Assembly (NCBI GenBank): GCA_000296795.1
Contig: BAFH01000003.1
Span: 1,178,401-1,242,400 of the forward strand
Direction of reading: 5' to 3'
DNA length: 64,000 nt
From: Candidatus Jettenia caeni
Lineage (GTDB): Bacteria; Planctomycetota; Brocadiia; Brocadiales; Brocadiaceae
Below the pieces are notes generated by a model. It was not told where the DNA came from, ran no database searches, and saw nothing but the letters and a program-made list of their open reading frames with translations. The position numbers were made by a program, and so were the translations under genes. Shown here piece by piece: positions 1 to 9,341 of this stretch (positions are counted from its first letter, which is position 1; every line of letters begins with the position of its first letter).

Positions 1-1016
1 ATAAGGGTTTGCCACTGTTAACGTATTGGTGGATGGGGTTAAGCGGCGCTTTAGGTTTTTTTGCCTCGATTATTTTCCATGAATTCTGGCACTCCTTTGT
101 CGCACGGAGATATGGATTGCCGATGAAAGGGATTACCCTGTTTATTTTTGGCGGTGTAGCGGAAATGGGAGATGAGCCTCCCAACGCAAAAACTGAGTTC
201 CTGATGGCAATTGCCGGTCCTCTTTCAAGTATTTTCCTTGGATTTGGATTCTTTGGGATAAATCTGCTCATTCCCAGGAGTGATCCATTACTGCCAATGA
301 AAGGTGTAATCGGTTATCTTGCGTATATTAATCTCATTCTGGCAGCATTCAATCTGTTGCCTGCTTTTCCTCTTGATGGGGGACGTATCCTCCGGTCAGC
401 CATTTGGAAATGGACTGACAATATTCGTTGGGCAACGAGGGTAGCATCATGGACCGGCTCTTTTTTCGGTATAGCGCTTATGATTTTAGGGATTCTTAGT
501 ATTTTCCAGGGAAATTTTATTGGCGGAATATGGTTCTTTGTGATAGGTATGTTTGTGAAAAATGCGGCTCAAATATCGTATCAGCAAGTGCTGCTCCGTA
601 ATGTGCTCGCAGGTAAAAGGGTAGGCTATTTTACGAAATTAGATCCTGTTTTTGTGCCGCCTTCAATATCGATAGAGCAGTTTGTGGAAGAGTATTTCTA
701 CAAATACCACTTCAAAATGTTTCCTGTCGTGGAGGATACAAACATCGTAGGGTGTATCAACATTGCTCAGGTGAAAAATATTCCCCGGAATGAATGGAAC
801 CAGCATACGGTTAGAGAACTTGCAAAAAAATGTTTGCCTGAAAATACCATTTCTCCGGAAGCCGACACGCTGAAAGCCCTTTCTTTAATGAAACAGAATG
901 GCAATACTAAGCTTATGGTTGTTGAAGATCGCAAGTTAATCGGTATTATTACTCTCAAAGATATTTTACAGTATTTTTCCGCCAGAATGGATCTGGAAGA
1001 ATACTCGGGAAAATAA
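1..1016 (+). CDS. Site-2 protease (M50) with C-terminal CBS pair, 5' partial
   Basis: This is an intramembrane zinc metalloprotease of the site-2 protease family, expected to cleave membrane-bound proteins such as anti-sigma factors. The zinc motif HEFWH lies about 25 residues into the visible part, and the second motif (LLPAFPLDGGR) about 90 residues further on; several hydrophobic segments surround them. The last 130 residues fit two CBS domains, which usually sense adenine nucleotides. The frame is open to the left edge, and the TTG at position 9 is probably internal because family members have about 30-40 more residues before the first helix. The gene is therefore truncated by the window. 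Function is from family knowledge; the substrate is unknown. Confidence 0.88.
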   Translation, partial: KGLPLLTYWWMGLSGALGFFASIIFHEFWHSFVARRYGLPMKGITLFIFGGVAEMGDEPPNAKTEFLMAIAGPLSSIFLGFGFFGINLLIPRSDPLLPMKGVIGYLAYINLILAAFNLLPAFPLDGGRILRSAIWKWTDNIRWATRVASWTGSFFGIALMILGILSIFQGNFIGGIWFFVIGMFVKNAAQISYQQVLLRNVLAGKRVGYFTKLDPVFVPPSISIEQFVEEYFYKYHFKMFPVVEDTNIVGCINIAQVKNIPRNEWNQHTVRELAKKCLPENTISPEADTLKALSLMKQNGNTKLMVVEDRKLIGIITLKDILQYFSARMDLEEYSGK

Positions 1017-1189
1017 CATGCAATAGCACATGCTATCAATTTTATCAACGAAACACGGATGACAAAGAGTATTCGCCAATGGGGAAATGCTGATAGTATT
1101 TTACCCTGTGTTTACCGGTAATTACTTTAATTCGGATTGAAGATATTTTCTTTATCTCTTCCTTCCGGAATCTGAGAAAGAAGTTACCT

Positions 1190-2545
1190 ATGAGAACAGT
1201 ACAATTACGATTTACTGATTTAATTATTGGAAAAATACTATCTTTCCGATGGAATCAAGGTGTAATGAAGATGCTCCCCGTGGCTTGCGTGTGCATACCC
1301 ATTTTGATTCATACCACATCTTCACCTATTTGTGCACAAAATCAGTACATGAAGGATATCTATATTCCATTTGCTATAGAGGCCAAATTGTTAGCTGATG
1401 AAATGACATCTCGCCATTTGATAAATATCCGGACAAAAGATGGTGTTGTTACCCTTTCAGGGTACGTGGATAATCCTCTCGATTGTGAACGAGCAATTAA
1501 GATGGTTGAAGCGATGAGTGATATCCAATCTGTTGTTAACAATATTTCTGTAACTCATATTGTCCGGCCTGATAATCAAATTATGTTCGGCAGGAAAAAG
1601 AATTCCAATTTAACTCATGCGCGGGATTTTCAAAAGATCGATATGGATTTCAAGAAAAGAATACTGCCTCTATCTTATGGTAACTTTATTGCCGGAGCTT
1701 TTCCTGTAGATCCTACAGCTCTTGAGATTAAAAGAAAAATGACTGATACACTACTGCACGAGGATGAACGTGGAAATACATCTGACGAGGAAATTAAAAG
1801 AGCCGTGAGAGATGCTATTTTTCATAATCCAAAGGTAGTTTCAATCAATATACAGGTAGAAGTAAAAGAAGGGGTAGTTATTTTGACCGGTGCAGTAGAT
1901 AACCCGGAAGCGAAAACTGCTGCCGGGGAAGAGGCGAAGAATACGACAGGTGTATTCATGGTTAAAAATTATTTGAGAATACGGCCCTGGATGTTACCCG
2001 GTTACTCTACAACTGCTGAGAGGGTTCGTGATATATTATCGAGAAATTCCCTAACAAGGCATCTGGATATTGATACTGAAGTCCAAAATGGCAATGTATA
2101 TCTTTACGGCACCGTTAGTACCCTTTTAGAGAAACAATATGCCGGAGAAATAGCATCACAGGTGACTGGTGCAGTAAGTGTTATTAATAAACTGACTATT
2201 AATTCCCGATGGTTGCCAAAAACTGATAAAGAGATTAAAGAAAAAGTTGAAACAGAACTTATTTTTAGCGTTTTTGTCCATAGCCCTGAGATTTCTGTAA
2301 ATGTGAAAAATGGTGTAGCATATCTTACCGGCTCAGTTCATACCCGGCAAGAGGCTCTTGCAGCTATAGAAAATGCATATGATGGAGGAGCAAGAGCCGT
2401 AAGAGACTTATTAGAGATCCGTGGAGAAGCAGATGGGGGACTAAAACAGTTAAGGACGAAAGATCCCTTTTACCTTGAAATAGATTATCCCGGTTATTTC
2501 GAAGATTTTTATTTTAAGCCCTATTACTATTATCTCTATCCGTAA
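1190..2545 (+). CDS. Exported protein with four BON domains
   Basis: BON domains are small envelope domains thought to bind membranes or ligands and are common in osmotic-stress proteins such as OsmY. Four units are visible at roughly residues 40-110, 200-265, 275-340 and 345-415, each with the typical (D/N)GxVxLxGxV core. A Sec-type signal sequence begins at an internal Met (residue 26, position 1265), with cleavage likely near the SPICAQ stretch, so 1265 may be the true start. The C-terminus is rich in Tyr, Phe and Pro. The next gene is a clear paralogue, so the two form a tandem duplication. The precise role is unknown. Confidence 0.8.
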   Translation: MRTVQLRFTDLIIGKILSFRWNQGVMKMLPVACVCIPILIHTTSSPICAQNQYMKDIYIPFAIEAKLLADEMTSRHLINIRTKDGVVTLSGYVDNPLDCERAIKMVEAMSDIQSVVNNISVTHIVRPDNQIMFGRKKNSNLTHARDFQKIDMDFKKRILPLSYGNFIAGAFPVDPTALEIKRKMTDTLLHEDERGNTSDEEIKRAVRDAIFHNPKVVSINIQVEVKEGVVILTGAVDNPEAKTAAGEEAKNTTGVFMVKNYLRIRPWMLPGYSTTAERVRDILSRNSLTRHLDIDTEVQNGNVYLYGTVSTLLEKQYAGEIASQVTGAVSVINKLTINSRWLPKTDKEIKEKVETELIFSVFVHSPEISVNVKNGVAYLTGSVHTRQEALAAIENAYDGGARAVRDLLEIRGEADGGLKQLRTKDPFYLEIDYPGYFEDFYFKPYYYYLYP

Positions 2546-2562
2546 GGTTGTTCCTTTGGAAA

Positions 2563-2665
2563 ATGATGATCAAAATATGTTTATTTCCATTTCTCGCCTT
2601 GTTTTGAACAATTACAGGATTCAGAGATAAAAGCAGATATCAAAGGGCGCCTCAGTTCAGACGTG
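2563..2665 (+). other. Frameshifted leader of the second BON gene
   Basis: ATG at 2563 opens a signal-peptide-like frame (MMIKICLFPFLALF) that stops at TGA 2605-2607. The BON reading frame directly after it (EQLQDSEIKADIKGRL) is open one base out of register. Removing one T from the run 2602-2605 joins the two into a normal exported BON protein. This is a real frameshift, a slippage site or a sequencing error; the sequence alone cannot tell. Confidence 0.6.
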
Positions 2666-3637
2666 TATATCGATGATACGTTACTGGATGTTGTGGTAAA
2701 AGATGGAAAGGTAACCTTACATGGAACGGTAGGAAGTGCAGCAGAAAAATCCAGGGCTTTCTATGATGCCTGGGTATCCGGGGTCACCGCAGTGGATAAC
2801 AGTGGATTAGAAGTTAAATGGTGGATGCGTGATGAGTTGCGCCGTGAGGTTAAGTATGTGGATAAATCTGATGAAGAGATCAGGAAGGCGGTTGAAGATA
2901 CCTTTCTTTACGACCCACGGGTAGCCTCTATCAATATACATATTGAAGTAAAAGATGGTGTAGTAACTCTGTCCGGTATGGTAGATGATCTTCATGCAAA
3001 AAGAGTGGCGGAACAAGATGCAAAGAATACGATTGGGGTGCGTGTAGTCAAGAATTTTCTGAAGGTACGTCCTGGAAAATTGCCCACTAACCTGACCGCT
3101 ATGAGAGACCCGGCTATTGTTGAGAACGTTCATGATGTATTATCAAGGAACCCGATAACTGATCGGCTTGATATCACGGTTGAATCACAAAACAAAAAGG
3201 TATATCTGTATGGCGGGGTTAATACCTTCTATGAGAAACGGCTTGCTGAGGATGTCGTATCCCGGGTACCAGGAGTAATAGATGTGGTGAATAAAATCGA
3301 GGTTAATTACCGATGGCCGTGGAAAAGCGATGAAGAAATTAAGCATGATATCGAAAGCCAGTGGTACTGGGATGTTTTTGTTAATAGTGATGATATTTCA
3401 GTAAAAGTACATAATGGCGTAGCCACTATTTACGGCATAGTTGATAATCAGAAAGAATCCCTTGCTGTGGTAAAAGATGCATTTGAGGGTGGAGCAAAAA
3501 TCGTACGAAGTTTCCTGGAGTTTCACGGGGATGAAAAAGATAAGCAGAAACATACAAAGGATAAAACGCCTTATTATTATCCCGAATATTTCTACGATTT
3601 TTACTCAAGTCCGTATTATATTATCCCACGGGTATAA
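2663..3637 (+). CDS. BON-domain protein, paralogue of the upstream gene
   Basis: The frame holds four BON units, the first cut by the formal GTG start at 2663; BON sequence clearly continues upstream to about 2606. It matches the preceding gene unit by unit (SDEEI, then a VxSINIxxEVKxGVV core, then KNxxGVxxVKN) and shares an aromatic C-terminus (YYYPEYFYDFYSSPYY), so it arose by tandem duplication. The signal peptide lies in another frame, so export depends on resolving the frameshift. The stop codon at 3635-3637 touches the terminal repeat of the following repeat element. The function is probably envelope maintenance or stress, by analogy. Confidence 0.72.
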   Translation: MYIDDTLLDVVVKDGKVTLHGTVGSAAEKSRAFYDAWVSGVTAVDNSGLEVKWWMRDELRREVKYVDKSDEEIRKAVEDTFLYDPRVASINIHIEVKDGVVTLSGMVDDLHAKRVAEQDAKNTIGVRVVKNFLKVRPGKLPTNLTAMRDPAIVENVHDVLSRNPITDRLDITVESQNKKVYLYGGVNTFYEKRLAEDVVSRVPGVIDVVNKIEVNYRWPWKSDEEIKHDIESQWYWDVFVNSDDISVKVHNGVATIYGIVDNQKESLAVVKDAFEGGAKIVRSFLEFHGDEKDKQKHTKDKTPYYYPEYFYDFYSSPYYIIPRV

Positions 3638-3759
3638 GAGACTGTCTGAAAAGTCCATATTTATGTCCGGTATCCAGGTGGTGGATTCAGCGCAAAAGAC
3701 ATCGCTTTAATCCACCCTACTTAATTATAGAATTACCGGTAGGGTAGATTCATAATATA

Positions 3760-4005
3760 CATCAAGCTAAGAATGGTGTTCCATAAAAAAGGGGGTATCT
3801 CCTTGTAAAAAGAACAACGTATGTCCATGTTCCCCTCTAATTCCCCCTAATCCCCCGAAAGGGGGAAAGAAGGATAAGTTTAGAAAAGAGGGAACAAGGG
3901 ATTTCCCCCTTTTGTAGGGGCAGGTTTGAAATCCGCCCCTACGGAGGATCAAGGGGGATTACGGGTGATTTGTTATTCTCCACCGTTTCCATATTTTAGC
4001 TTGAT
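3760..4005. repeat. Nested repeat with CATCAAGCTAA / TTAGCTTGAT ends
   Basis: A second, 296-bp copy lies at 9487-9782. Both begin CATCAAGCTAAGAAT, contain C-run/G-run palindromes and the shared string GAAAGAAGGATAAGTTTAGA, and end in TTTTAGCTTGAT. The ends are inverted repeats of about 10-11 bp. No coding capacity is seen. Confidence 0.6.
3914..3942. repeat. GTAG...CTAC palindrome (GTAGGGGCAGG type)
   Basis: This 29-bp near-palindrome has arms GTAGGGGCAGGTTT and AAATCCGCCCCTAC. A perfect copy occurs at 43821-43849 inside the prophage, so host and phage share this repeat. Confidence 0.7.
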
Positions 4006-4042
4006 TGTATAGGAATTTTCATTTTCTGTATGCGGTCTTTCG

Positions 4043-4071
4043 GTAGAGACAAGGCATTGCCTTGTCTCTAC
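4043..4071. repeat. GTAG...CTAC palindrome (GTAGAGACAAGG type)
   Basis: This is a perfect 14+1+14 palindrome with left arm GTAGAGACAAGGCA. It has the same terminal GTAG/CTAC as the other families but a different core. Confidence 0.7.
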
Positions 4072-4198
4072 TAAATCAATGTAAATCCTGTAAATCCTGT
4101 CTAAAAATAATTTAATGCATATGGGGTGGATTCATCGAAGCAAACCCACCATAGCATCTTTTCAAACAGTCTCTAAGATCTAAAAAGGAGGAATACAG

Positions 4199-4909
4199 AT
4201 GTTGATAAGTATAAAATCCCTGTATGGGTACAGAATTCATGCCGTAGATGATGATATTGGAGAGGTATATGAGTTTCTGTTCGATGATAAGGCATGGACT
4301 ATCAGATATCTTGTAATTGACACCAGTAGCTGGCTGCCCGGCAGGAAAGTTCTTATTTCTCCTGTCGTTTTTAAACAACCAGATTTGGCATCAGAAAAAT
4401 TTCCTGTGGCGCTTACCAGGGAAGAAGTAAAAAACAGTCCTGATATCGCAGCGGATAAACCAGTTTCCCTGCAGCATCAAATAGAATTATACAAGTATTA
4501 CGGACCTCTTAACAGGCCTGCTGAGGGCTATTATAATGTTCTCCCTTTTCCTCCGCCTGAGAAGGAAGGTGATCCGCACCTCAGGAGTACGAGAGAGGTG
4601 AGCGGCTATCGTACCCATGCCCTTGATGGCGATATTGGTCATGTGAGCGATTTTATTTTAGATATGGAAGATTGGGTTATCCGGCATATGGTGATAGATA
4701 CCGGGAATTGGTTGCCTGGCAAAAAAGTGTTGATTCCTCCTGACTGGATTACGAGGATAAGCTGGCGTAATGAAAAGGTCTATGTAGATATCCCCAAAGA
4801 TACCATTAAGGATAGTCCCGAGTATGATCCGTCTGCTCCGGTGAACCGGCAGTATGAGATTCGCCTCTACGATTATTATGGCCGTCCGAAGTATTGGAGT
4901 GGTGGTTAG
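4199..4909 (+). CDS. Double PRC-barrel domain protein
   Basis: PRC-barrel domains are small beta-barrels found in photosynthetic reaction centre H subunits, RimM and many stress-related proteins. Two copies are visible, at about residues 1-65 and 135-200; both contain the pattern GYRxHAxDxDIGxVxxF followed by a Trp, VIDTxxWLPGxKVLI. Each copy is followed by similar sequence ending in QxxIxLYxYYG, so the protein is an internal duplication. A strong ribosome site (AAAGGAGG) precedes the ATG. It sits just before GAPDH, possibly in the same transcript. It is not predicted to be secreted, and its exact role is unknown. Confidence 0.82.
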   Translation: MLISIKSLYGYRIHAVDDDIGEVYEFLFDDKAWTIRYLVIDTSSWLPGRKVLISPVVFKQPDLASEKFPVALTREEVKNSPDIAADKPVSLQHQIELYKYYGPLNRPAEGYYNVLPFPPPEKEGDPHLRSTREVSGYRTHALDGDIGHVSDFILDMEDWVIRHMVIDTGNWLPGKKVLIPPDWITRISWRNEKVYVDIPKDTIKDSPEYDPSAPVNRQYEIRLYDYYGRPKYWSGG

Positions 4910-4973
4910 CAGGTCTATTCTTATGCTTATCAGAAGAAAAGATTATGCGAGGGGTTGAGAAAGGAGTGAGATT

Positions 4974-5972
4974 ATGGCAAAGGTAGCAATTAACGGTATG
5001 GGGAGAATAGGAAGAGCGGCTTTTAAAATTATTCTTGATAGGCCGGAATTGAAGCTTGTAGCAATTAATGATTTAATTCCGCCAGATGGCCTTGCGTATT
5101 TACTACAGCATGATACCTGTTACGGGCGGTATGAGAAAAAAGTGGAAAGTGATGACAATGGTCTGGCCGTCGATGGTACCAAATATAAGGTTGTAAGCGA
5201 AAAAGACCCTACAAAACTTCCCTGGAGAGATTTAGGGGTTGATATTGTTTTTGAATGTACGGGTATCTTTACCAAAAAGGAGGATCTGGAGAAACACATC
5301 AGGGCAGGTGCAAAACACGTCATTTTATCAGCTCCATCAAAGAGTGCAGAAATCGTTACGGTTGTCTACGGTGTCAATAAACCGGAATCACCAGTCCAGG
5401 TCATATCCTGTGCCAGTTGTACTACAAACTGTATTACCCCTGTTGTTGAAGTTATGGGAAGGAGAATAGGAATAAAAAAAGCCATAATGACGACGGTGCA
5501 TGCTTATACTTCTACCCAAAGCCTTGTAGATGGGTTTAGCAAAGAGATACGAAGAGGAAGGTCCGGGGCAGTAAATTTAGTGCCAAGCTCAACAGGCGCG
5601 GCTATAGCAACTACCAAATCTCTCCCGCAGTATGATGGAAAATTTGATGGAGTAGCTATACGTGCCCCGCTTCCTGTAGGTTCCATTGCGGACATTGTTT
5701 TCCTTACCGAAAGAGAGACGACGGTAGAAGAAGTGAATCGTATATTTGTGGAGGAATCGAAAAGTGAGAGGTACAGAGATGTATTGGGGGTTGCAGAGGC
5801 GCCATTTGTTTCTTCAGATATCATAAAAGATCCTCGCGCTTCTGTCGTTGATCTGGAGCTTACGCAGGTGGTGGATAAAGATCTTGTTAAGGTTATGAGC
5901 TGGTATGATAACGAATGGGGTTATACGAACCAGATGATACGGGAAGGTGTACGGATAGCTAAGGGGGTGTAA
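4974..5972 (+). CDS. gap: Type I glyceraldehyde-3-phosphate dehydrogenase
   Basis: The enzyme oxidises and phosphorylates glyceraldehyde-3-phosphate with NAD(P)+ in glycolysis, and runs in reverse in gluconeogenesis. At 332 residues it has normal family length. The NAD-binding motif NGMGRIGR is at the N-terminus, the catalytic Cys lies in SCASCTTNCITP near residue 150, and the C-terminal WYDNEWGY signature is intact. An AAAGGAG ribosome site lies 5' of the ATG. PEP synthase follows on the same strand, which fits a gluconeogenic or triose-phosphate role. Confidence 0.96.
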   Translation: MAKVAINGMGRIGRAAFKIILDRPELKLVAINDLIPPDGLAYLLQHDTCYGRYEKKVESDDNGLAVDGTKYKVVSEKDPTKLPWRDLGVDIVFECTGIFTKKEDLEKHIRAGAKHVILSAPSKSAEIVTVVYGVNKPESPVQVISCASCTTNCITPVVEVMGRRIGIKKAIMTTVHAYTSTQSLVDGFSKEIRRGRSGAVNLVPSSTGAAIATTKSLPQYDGKFDGVAIRAPLPVGSIADIVFLTERETTVEEVNRIFVEESKSERYRDVLGVAEAPFVSSDIIKDPRASVVDLELTQVVDKDLVKVMSWYDNEWGYTNQMIREGVRIAKGV

Positions 5973-6202
5973 TTCTGCTGTGGGAAAGGTATTTTCTTAA
6001 TACAGAATCGATAAGAAATGCCGGTAAAGAACAGATTCAGAAGGTAAGAAACACAACTCCGTTAGCCCGCATTAAAAATTCCAGCAAAGGTAGTAAATTT
6101 CAACCCGTAATATACGTCCTTATTATGTAAATTCTTGTACGGGTATTGCAGGAGAGACTGCATATCTCTTCTGCAAATATTTTAGTATGGAGGATGCCTG
6201 TG

Positions 6203-8593
6203 ATGAACAACAAATACATTCGCTGGTTTGAGAATGTAAGTTCTCATGACGTACCACTCGTGGGAGGAAAAAATGCATCTTTGGGAGAAATGATCAGTAT
6301 GCTCAAAGATGAGGGAATTCGTGTTCCTGATGGATTTGCCACGACATCTGATGCTTATTGGGAATTTGTAAAGCAGAACAATTTGAGAGAAAAGATACAA
6401 GCCAATCTTGATGATTTTAAGCGGGGAAGTAAACAACTTGAGGATACGGGAAAATCGATACGCCGGTTCTTTTCTCATGGCACATTTCCCGATGATATTG
6501 CTCAGAATATTCGGGATGCCTACAGAGAACTCTGTAAGCGATACCGGATGGATGAGGTGGATGTTGCCGTAAGAAGCAGCGCAACAGCGGAGGATTTACC
6601 CAAGGCGAGTTTTGCAGGACAACAGGAGACGTTTTTGAATGTGACAGGTGAAGAAGAGCTTCTGGATGCTTGCCGGAAATGCTATGCCTCTCTCTTCACC
6701 GACCGGGCGATTGCGTATCGTGAAGAATGGGGATTTGAGCATACGAAGGTTGCTTTATCCATCGGAGTACAAAAGATGGTGCGTTCTGACAAGGCCGGTG
6801 CAGGAGTTATGTTCTCTGTTGATACCGAAACCGGATTTCAAAATGTTGTTATCATTAACGCTTCATGGGGATTGGGTGAAAACGTTGTTCAGGGCGCTGT
6901 GACACCGGATGAATATATGGTTTTTAAACCGTTACTCGGCCGTAAGAAACTGAAGCCAATACTGGAGAAGGAATTAGGCGCAAAAGAAAAAAAGATGATC
7001 TATGTGAAGGGGAGGAGTGGTAATACCAAGAATGTTAATACGGCGAGAGACGAGCGTTTATCTTTTGTCCTGAAAGATGATGAAATTCTGAAATTAGCCC
7101 GATGGGCCTGTGTTATTGAGAAACACTACGGCAGACCAATGGATATGGAATGGGCTAAGGATGGGGAAACCGGAGAGTTATTTATCGTACAGGCGCGCCC
7201 GGAAACGGTACAATCCCGAAGAATAGCCGCAGAGTTCAAGACATACAAGTTGAAAGAAAATGGCAAACGGCTGCTTGCCGGTCTTGCTATTGGCGAGGCC
7301 ATAGCCACCGGCAAAGCTTGTATAATCAAGAGCTCTGATGAGATAGGAGGATTCAGAGAAGGAACCATTTTAGTGACGGGAATGACTGACCCTGACTGGG
7401 TGCCGATTATGAAGAAGGCAAAGGGTATTATTACTGACTATGGTGGACGTACCTCCCATGCGGCTATTGTAAGCAGGGAATTAGGCGTTCCAGCTATCGT
7501 AGGCACAGGAGATGCGACAAGATCCTTAAAAGATGGCCAGGAGATAACCATCTCCTGCGCTGAGGGTGATCATGGTTATGTCTATGAGGGTGTCCTTCAG
7601 TTTGAAGAATCAGAGATAAGTTTGAAAGATATTCCTGATACGAAAACCCAAATCATGATGAATATTGCCAGTCCGGAAGCATCTTTCCGGTGGTGGCGCT
7701 TGCCCTGTAAAGGAATTGGACTGGCTCGTATGGAGTTTATTATCAATAATATTATCAAGATTCATCCTATGGCTCTTATTCATTTCAGTAAGGTAGAAGA
7801 TAGAATAGCCCGTGAACACATTGAGGAACTTACTCAAGGATATAAGGATAAAACAGAATATTTTGTGGAGATTTTAGCGCGGGGCATTGCAAAAATTGCT
7901 GCCCCCCAATATCCTCATGATGTGATTGTCCGGATGAGTGATTTTAAGACTAACGAGTATGCAAATCTTATCGGAGGCAGACAGTTCGAACCCCGAGAGG
8001 AGAACCCTATGCTTGGTTTTCGTGGAGCTTCGCGATATTACAATGCTCGTTATCGTGAAGGGTTTGCATTGGAATGCCGGGCAATTAAACAGGTTCGCGA
8101 GGAGATAGGCATGGCCAATGTCATTATCATGATACCGTTCTGCCGGACTCTTGAGGAAGCAGACCGGGTGCTTGATGTGCTGGCAGAGAACGGATTGAAA
8201 AGGCATGAGAACGGTCTTCAAATCTATGTTATGAGTGAGGTCCCGTCAAATGTGATATTAGCAGAAAGATTTGCAGAACGTTTTGATGGCTTTTCCATCG
8301 GGTCTAATGATCTTACCCAACTTGTTCTTGGGATAGACCGCGATTCAGCAGAGCTGGCGGAACTTTTTGATGAACGTAATGAGGCCGTTAAGCATATGAT
8401 ACAAAAACAGATTGAGAATGCGCATAAAACTCATACAAAGGTTGGCATCTGTGGACAAGCTCCGAGTGATTACCCTGATTTTGCCGAGTTTTTGATTAAG
8501 GCTGGCATCGACTCTCTATCTCTGAATCCTGACAGCGTAATCGAAACAAAACGACACGTTGCTGAAATTGAAAAAAGAAGAACCGGCAAATGA
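6203..8593 (+). CDS. ppsA: Phosphoenolpyruvate synthase
   Basis: The enzyme converts pyruvate and ATP to phosphoenolpyruvate, AMP and phosphate, a gluconeogenic step. Domain order is the normal one: N-terminal ATP-grasp domain (VGGKNASLGEM; VRSSATAEDLP), phosphohistidine domain with GGRTSHAAIVSRELG around residue 415, and C-terminal PEP-binding barrel ending with GICGQAPSDYPDFA. I chose the ATG at 6203 because GGAGG at 6189-6193 is well spaced from it; an upstream TTG at 6146 would add 19 residues with no family match. The 796-residue length matches PpsA rather than PPDK. Confidence 0.94.
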   Translation: MNNKYIRWFENVSSHDVPLVGGKNASLGEMISMLKDEGIRVPDGFATTSDAYWEFVKQNNLREKIQANLDDFKRGSKQLEDTGKSIRRFFSHGTFPDDIAQNIRDAYRELCKRYRMDEVDVAVRSSATAEDLPKASFAGQQETFLNVTGEEELLDACRKCYASLFTDRAIAYREEWGFEHTKVALSIGVQKMVRSDKAGAGVMFSVDTETGFQNVVIINASWGLGENVVQGAVTPDEYMVFKPLLGRKKLKPILEKELGAKEKKMIYVKGRSGNTKNVNTARDERLSFVLKDDEILKLARWACVIEKHYGRPMDMEWAKDGETGELFIVQARPETVQSRRIAAEFKTYKLKENGKRLLAGLAIGEAIATGKACIIKSSDEIGGFREGTILVTGMTDPDWVPIMKKAKGIITDYGGRTSHAAIVSRELGVPAIVGTGDATRSLKDGQEITISCAEGDHGYVYEGVLQFEESEISLKDIPDTKTQIMMNIASPEASFRWWRLPCKGIGLARMEFIINNIIKIHPMALIHFSKVEDRIAREHIEELTQGYKDKTEYFVEILARGIAKIAAPQYPHDVIVRMSDFKTNEYANLIGGRQFEPREENPMLGFRGASRYYNARYREGFALECRAIKQVREEIGMANVIIMIPFCRTLEEADRVLDVLAENGLKRHENGLQIYVMSEVPSNVILAERFAERFDGFSIGSNDLTQLVLGIDRDSAELAELFDERNEAVKHMIQKQIENAHKTHTKVGICGQAPSDYPDFAEFLIKAGIDSLSLNPDSVIETKRHVAEIEKRRTGK

Positions 8594-8633
8594 TTTTCCT
8601 GCTGCAAAACAAATAGTGTGGAGAATGGTATTG

Positions 8634-8804
8634 ATGAAGAGGATATTTCTTAATGGTTATATTGTAACCAATAATCATGTTGTAGAAAGATTGGAATCAA
8701 TACTGCAGCCCATCGAGAATGCAAGCGATTACAGATTCGCTATGGAGCAAGCGGAAAGAGGCAAACCTCTTCTTTTCCTGGTAAATAGAAGGGGATTTAT
8801 GTAA
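8634..8804 (+). pseudogene. HtrA/DegP-like protease remnant with internal deletion
   Basis: The short frame contains GYIVTNNHVVE, the motif around the catalytic His of HtrA serine proteases, and then jumps to a sequence typical of the end of an HtrA PDZ domain (ASDYRFAMEQAERGKPLLFLVNRRG). About 350 residues, including the catalytic Asp and Ser, are missing between them. It is best read as an internal-deletion relic. It begins 40 bp after ppsA and is followed by an intact DUF2267 gene. It cannot be an active protease. Confidence 0.66.
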
Positions 8805-8833
8805 CAATAAATATTTCATGAAAGGAGAATACT

Positions 8834-9205
8834 ATGAATTATGACGAGTTTACCGGACAAGTTCAAAGTCGCGCCCGGCTTGCCTCAACCGATGAAGCAA
8901 TAAGGGCAATTCGCGCTACTTTGGAGACGCTCGGAGAACGTTTATTCGGGAACGAGGCAGATGATCTTGCTTCCCAGCTCCCAACAGAGCTTAAGCCATA
9001 TCTTTTGCAAGCAAAAAGTAAAGAAAGTTTCGATCTGAATGAATTTTTCAAACGGGTCTGCCAGAAAGAAGGTGGAGGTATTGAGCTTCCAGATGCCGTT
9101 TATCATGCTCGTGCTGTTGTCTCAGTATTATGTAATGCTGTTTCACTGGGTGATCTGAATGATATTCTTGCACAACTTCCGTCAGATTACGATGATTCTT
9201 TTTGA
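8834..9205 (+). CDS. DUF2267 domain protein
   Basis: The 123-residue protein matches the DUF2267 pattern along its whole length: MNYDEFTGQV start, ALE/TLGERL near residue 35, ASQLPTELKPYL, a central FDLNEFFKRV and a C-terminal LNDILAQLPSDY. It is a small, all-helical, presumably cytoplasmic protein of unknown function, often found near stress or metabolism genes. AAAGGAG precedes the ATG at good spacing. The neighbours suggest a stress or carbon-storage context, but nothing in the sequence shows a reaction. Confidence 0.86.
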   Translation: MNYDEFTGQVQSRARLASTDEAIRAIRATLETLGERLFGNEADDLASQLPTELKPYLLQAKSKESFDLNEFFKRVCQKEGGGIELPDAVYHARAVVSVLCNAVSLGDLNDILAQLPSDYDDSF

Positions 9206-9341
9206 AGCAGGCAGTGAAGGAACTATGCAGAGACGAAGAGACAGATAAGACGCAGAAAGGACAAGGGCAAGGATCCACCTTGTAACTATAGTAATTCAAA
9301 AATGAAACCGAACACAATAAGTCAGGGTTTGATTCCATGAA

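Larger units (their letters stand above)
3637..4174. repeat. Composite MITE-like element with 17-bp inverted ends
   Basis: The left end 3637-3653 (AGAGACTGTCTGAAAAG) and the right end 4158-4174 are inverted copies with 16 of 17 matches. The 538 bp between them have no convincing gene. Nested inside are a 246-bp element with CATCAAGCTAA ends and two GTAG...CTAC palindromes. The terminal repeats look IS-like, so this is probably a transposase-less derivative that collected other repeats. It fills the whole gap between the BON gene and the PRC-barrel gene. Confidence 0.6.
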
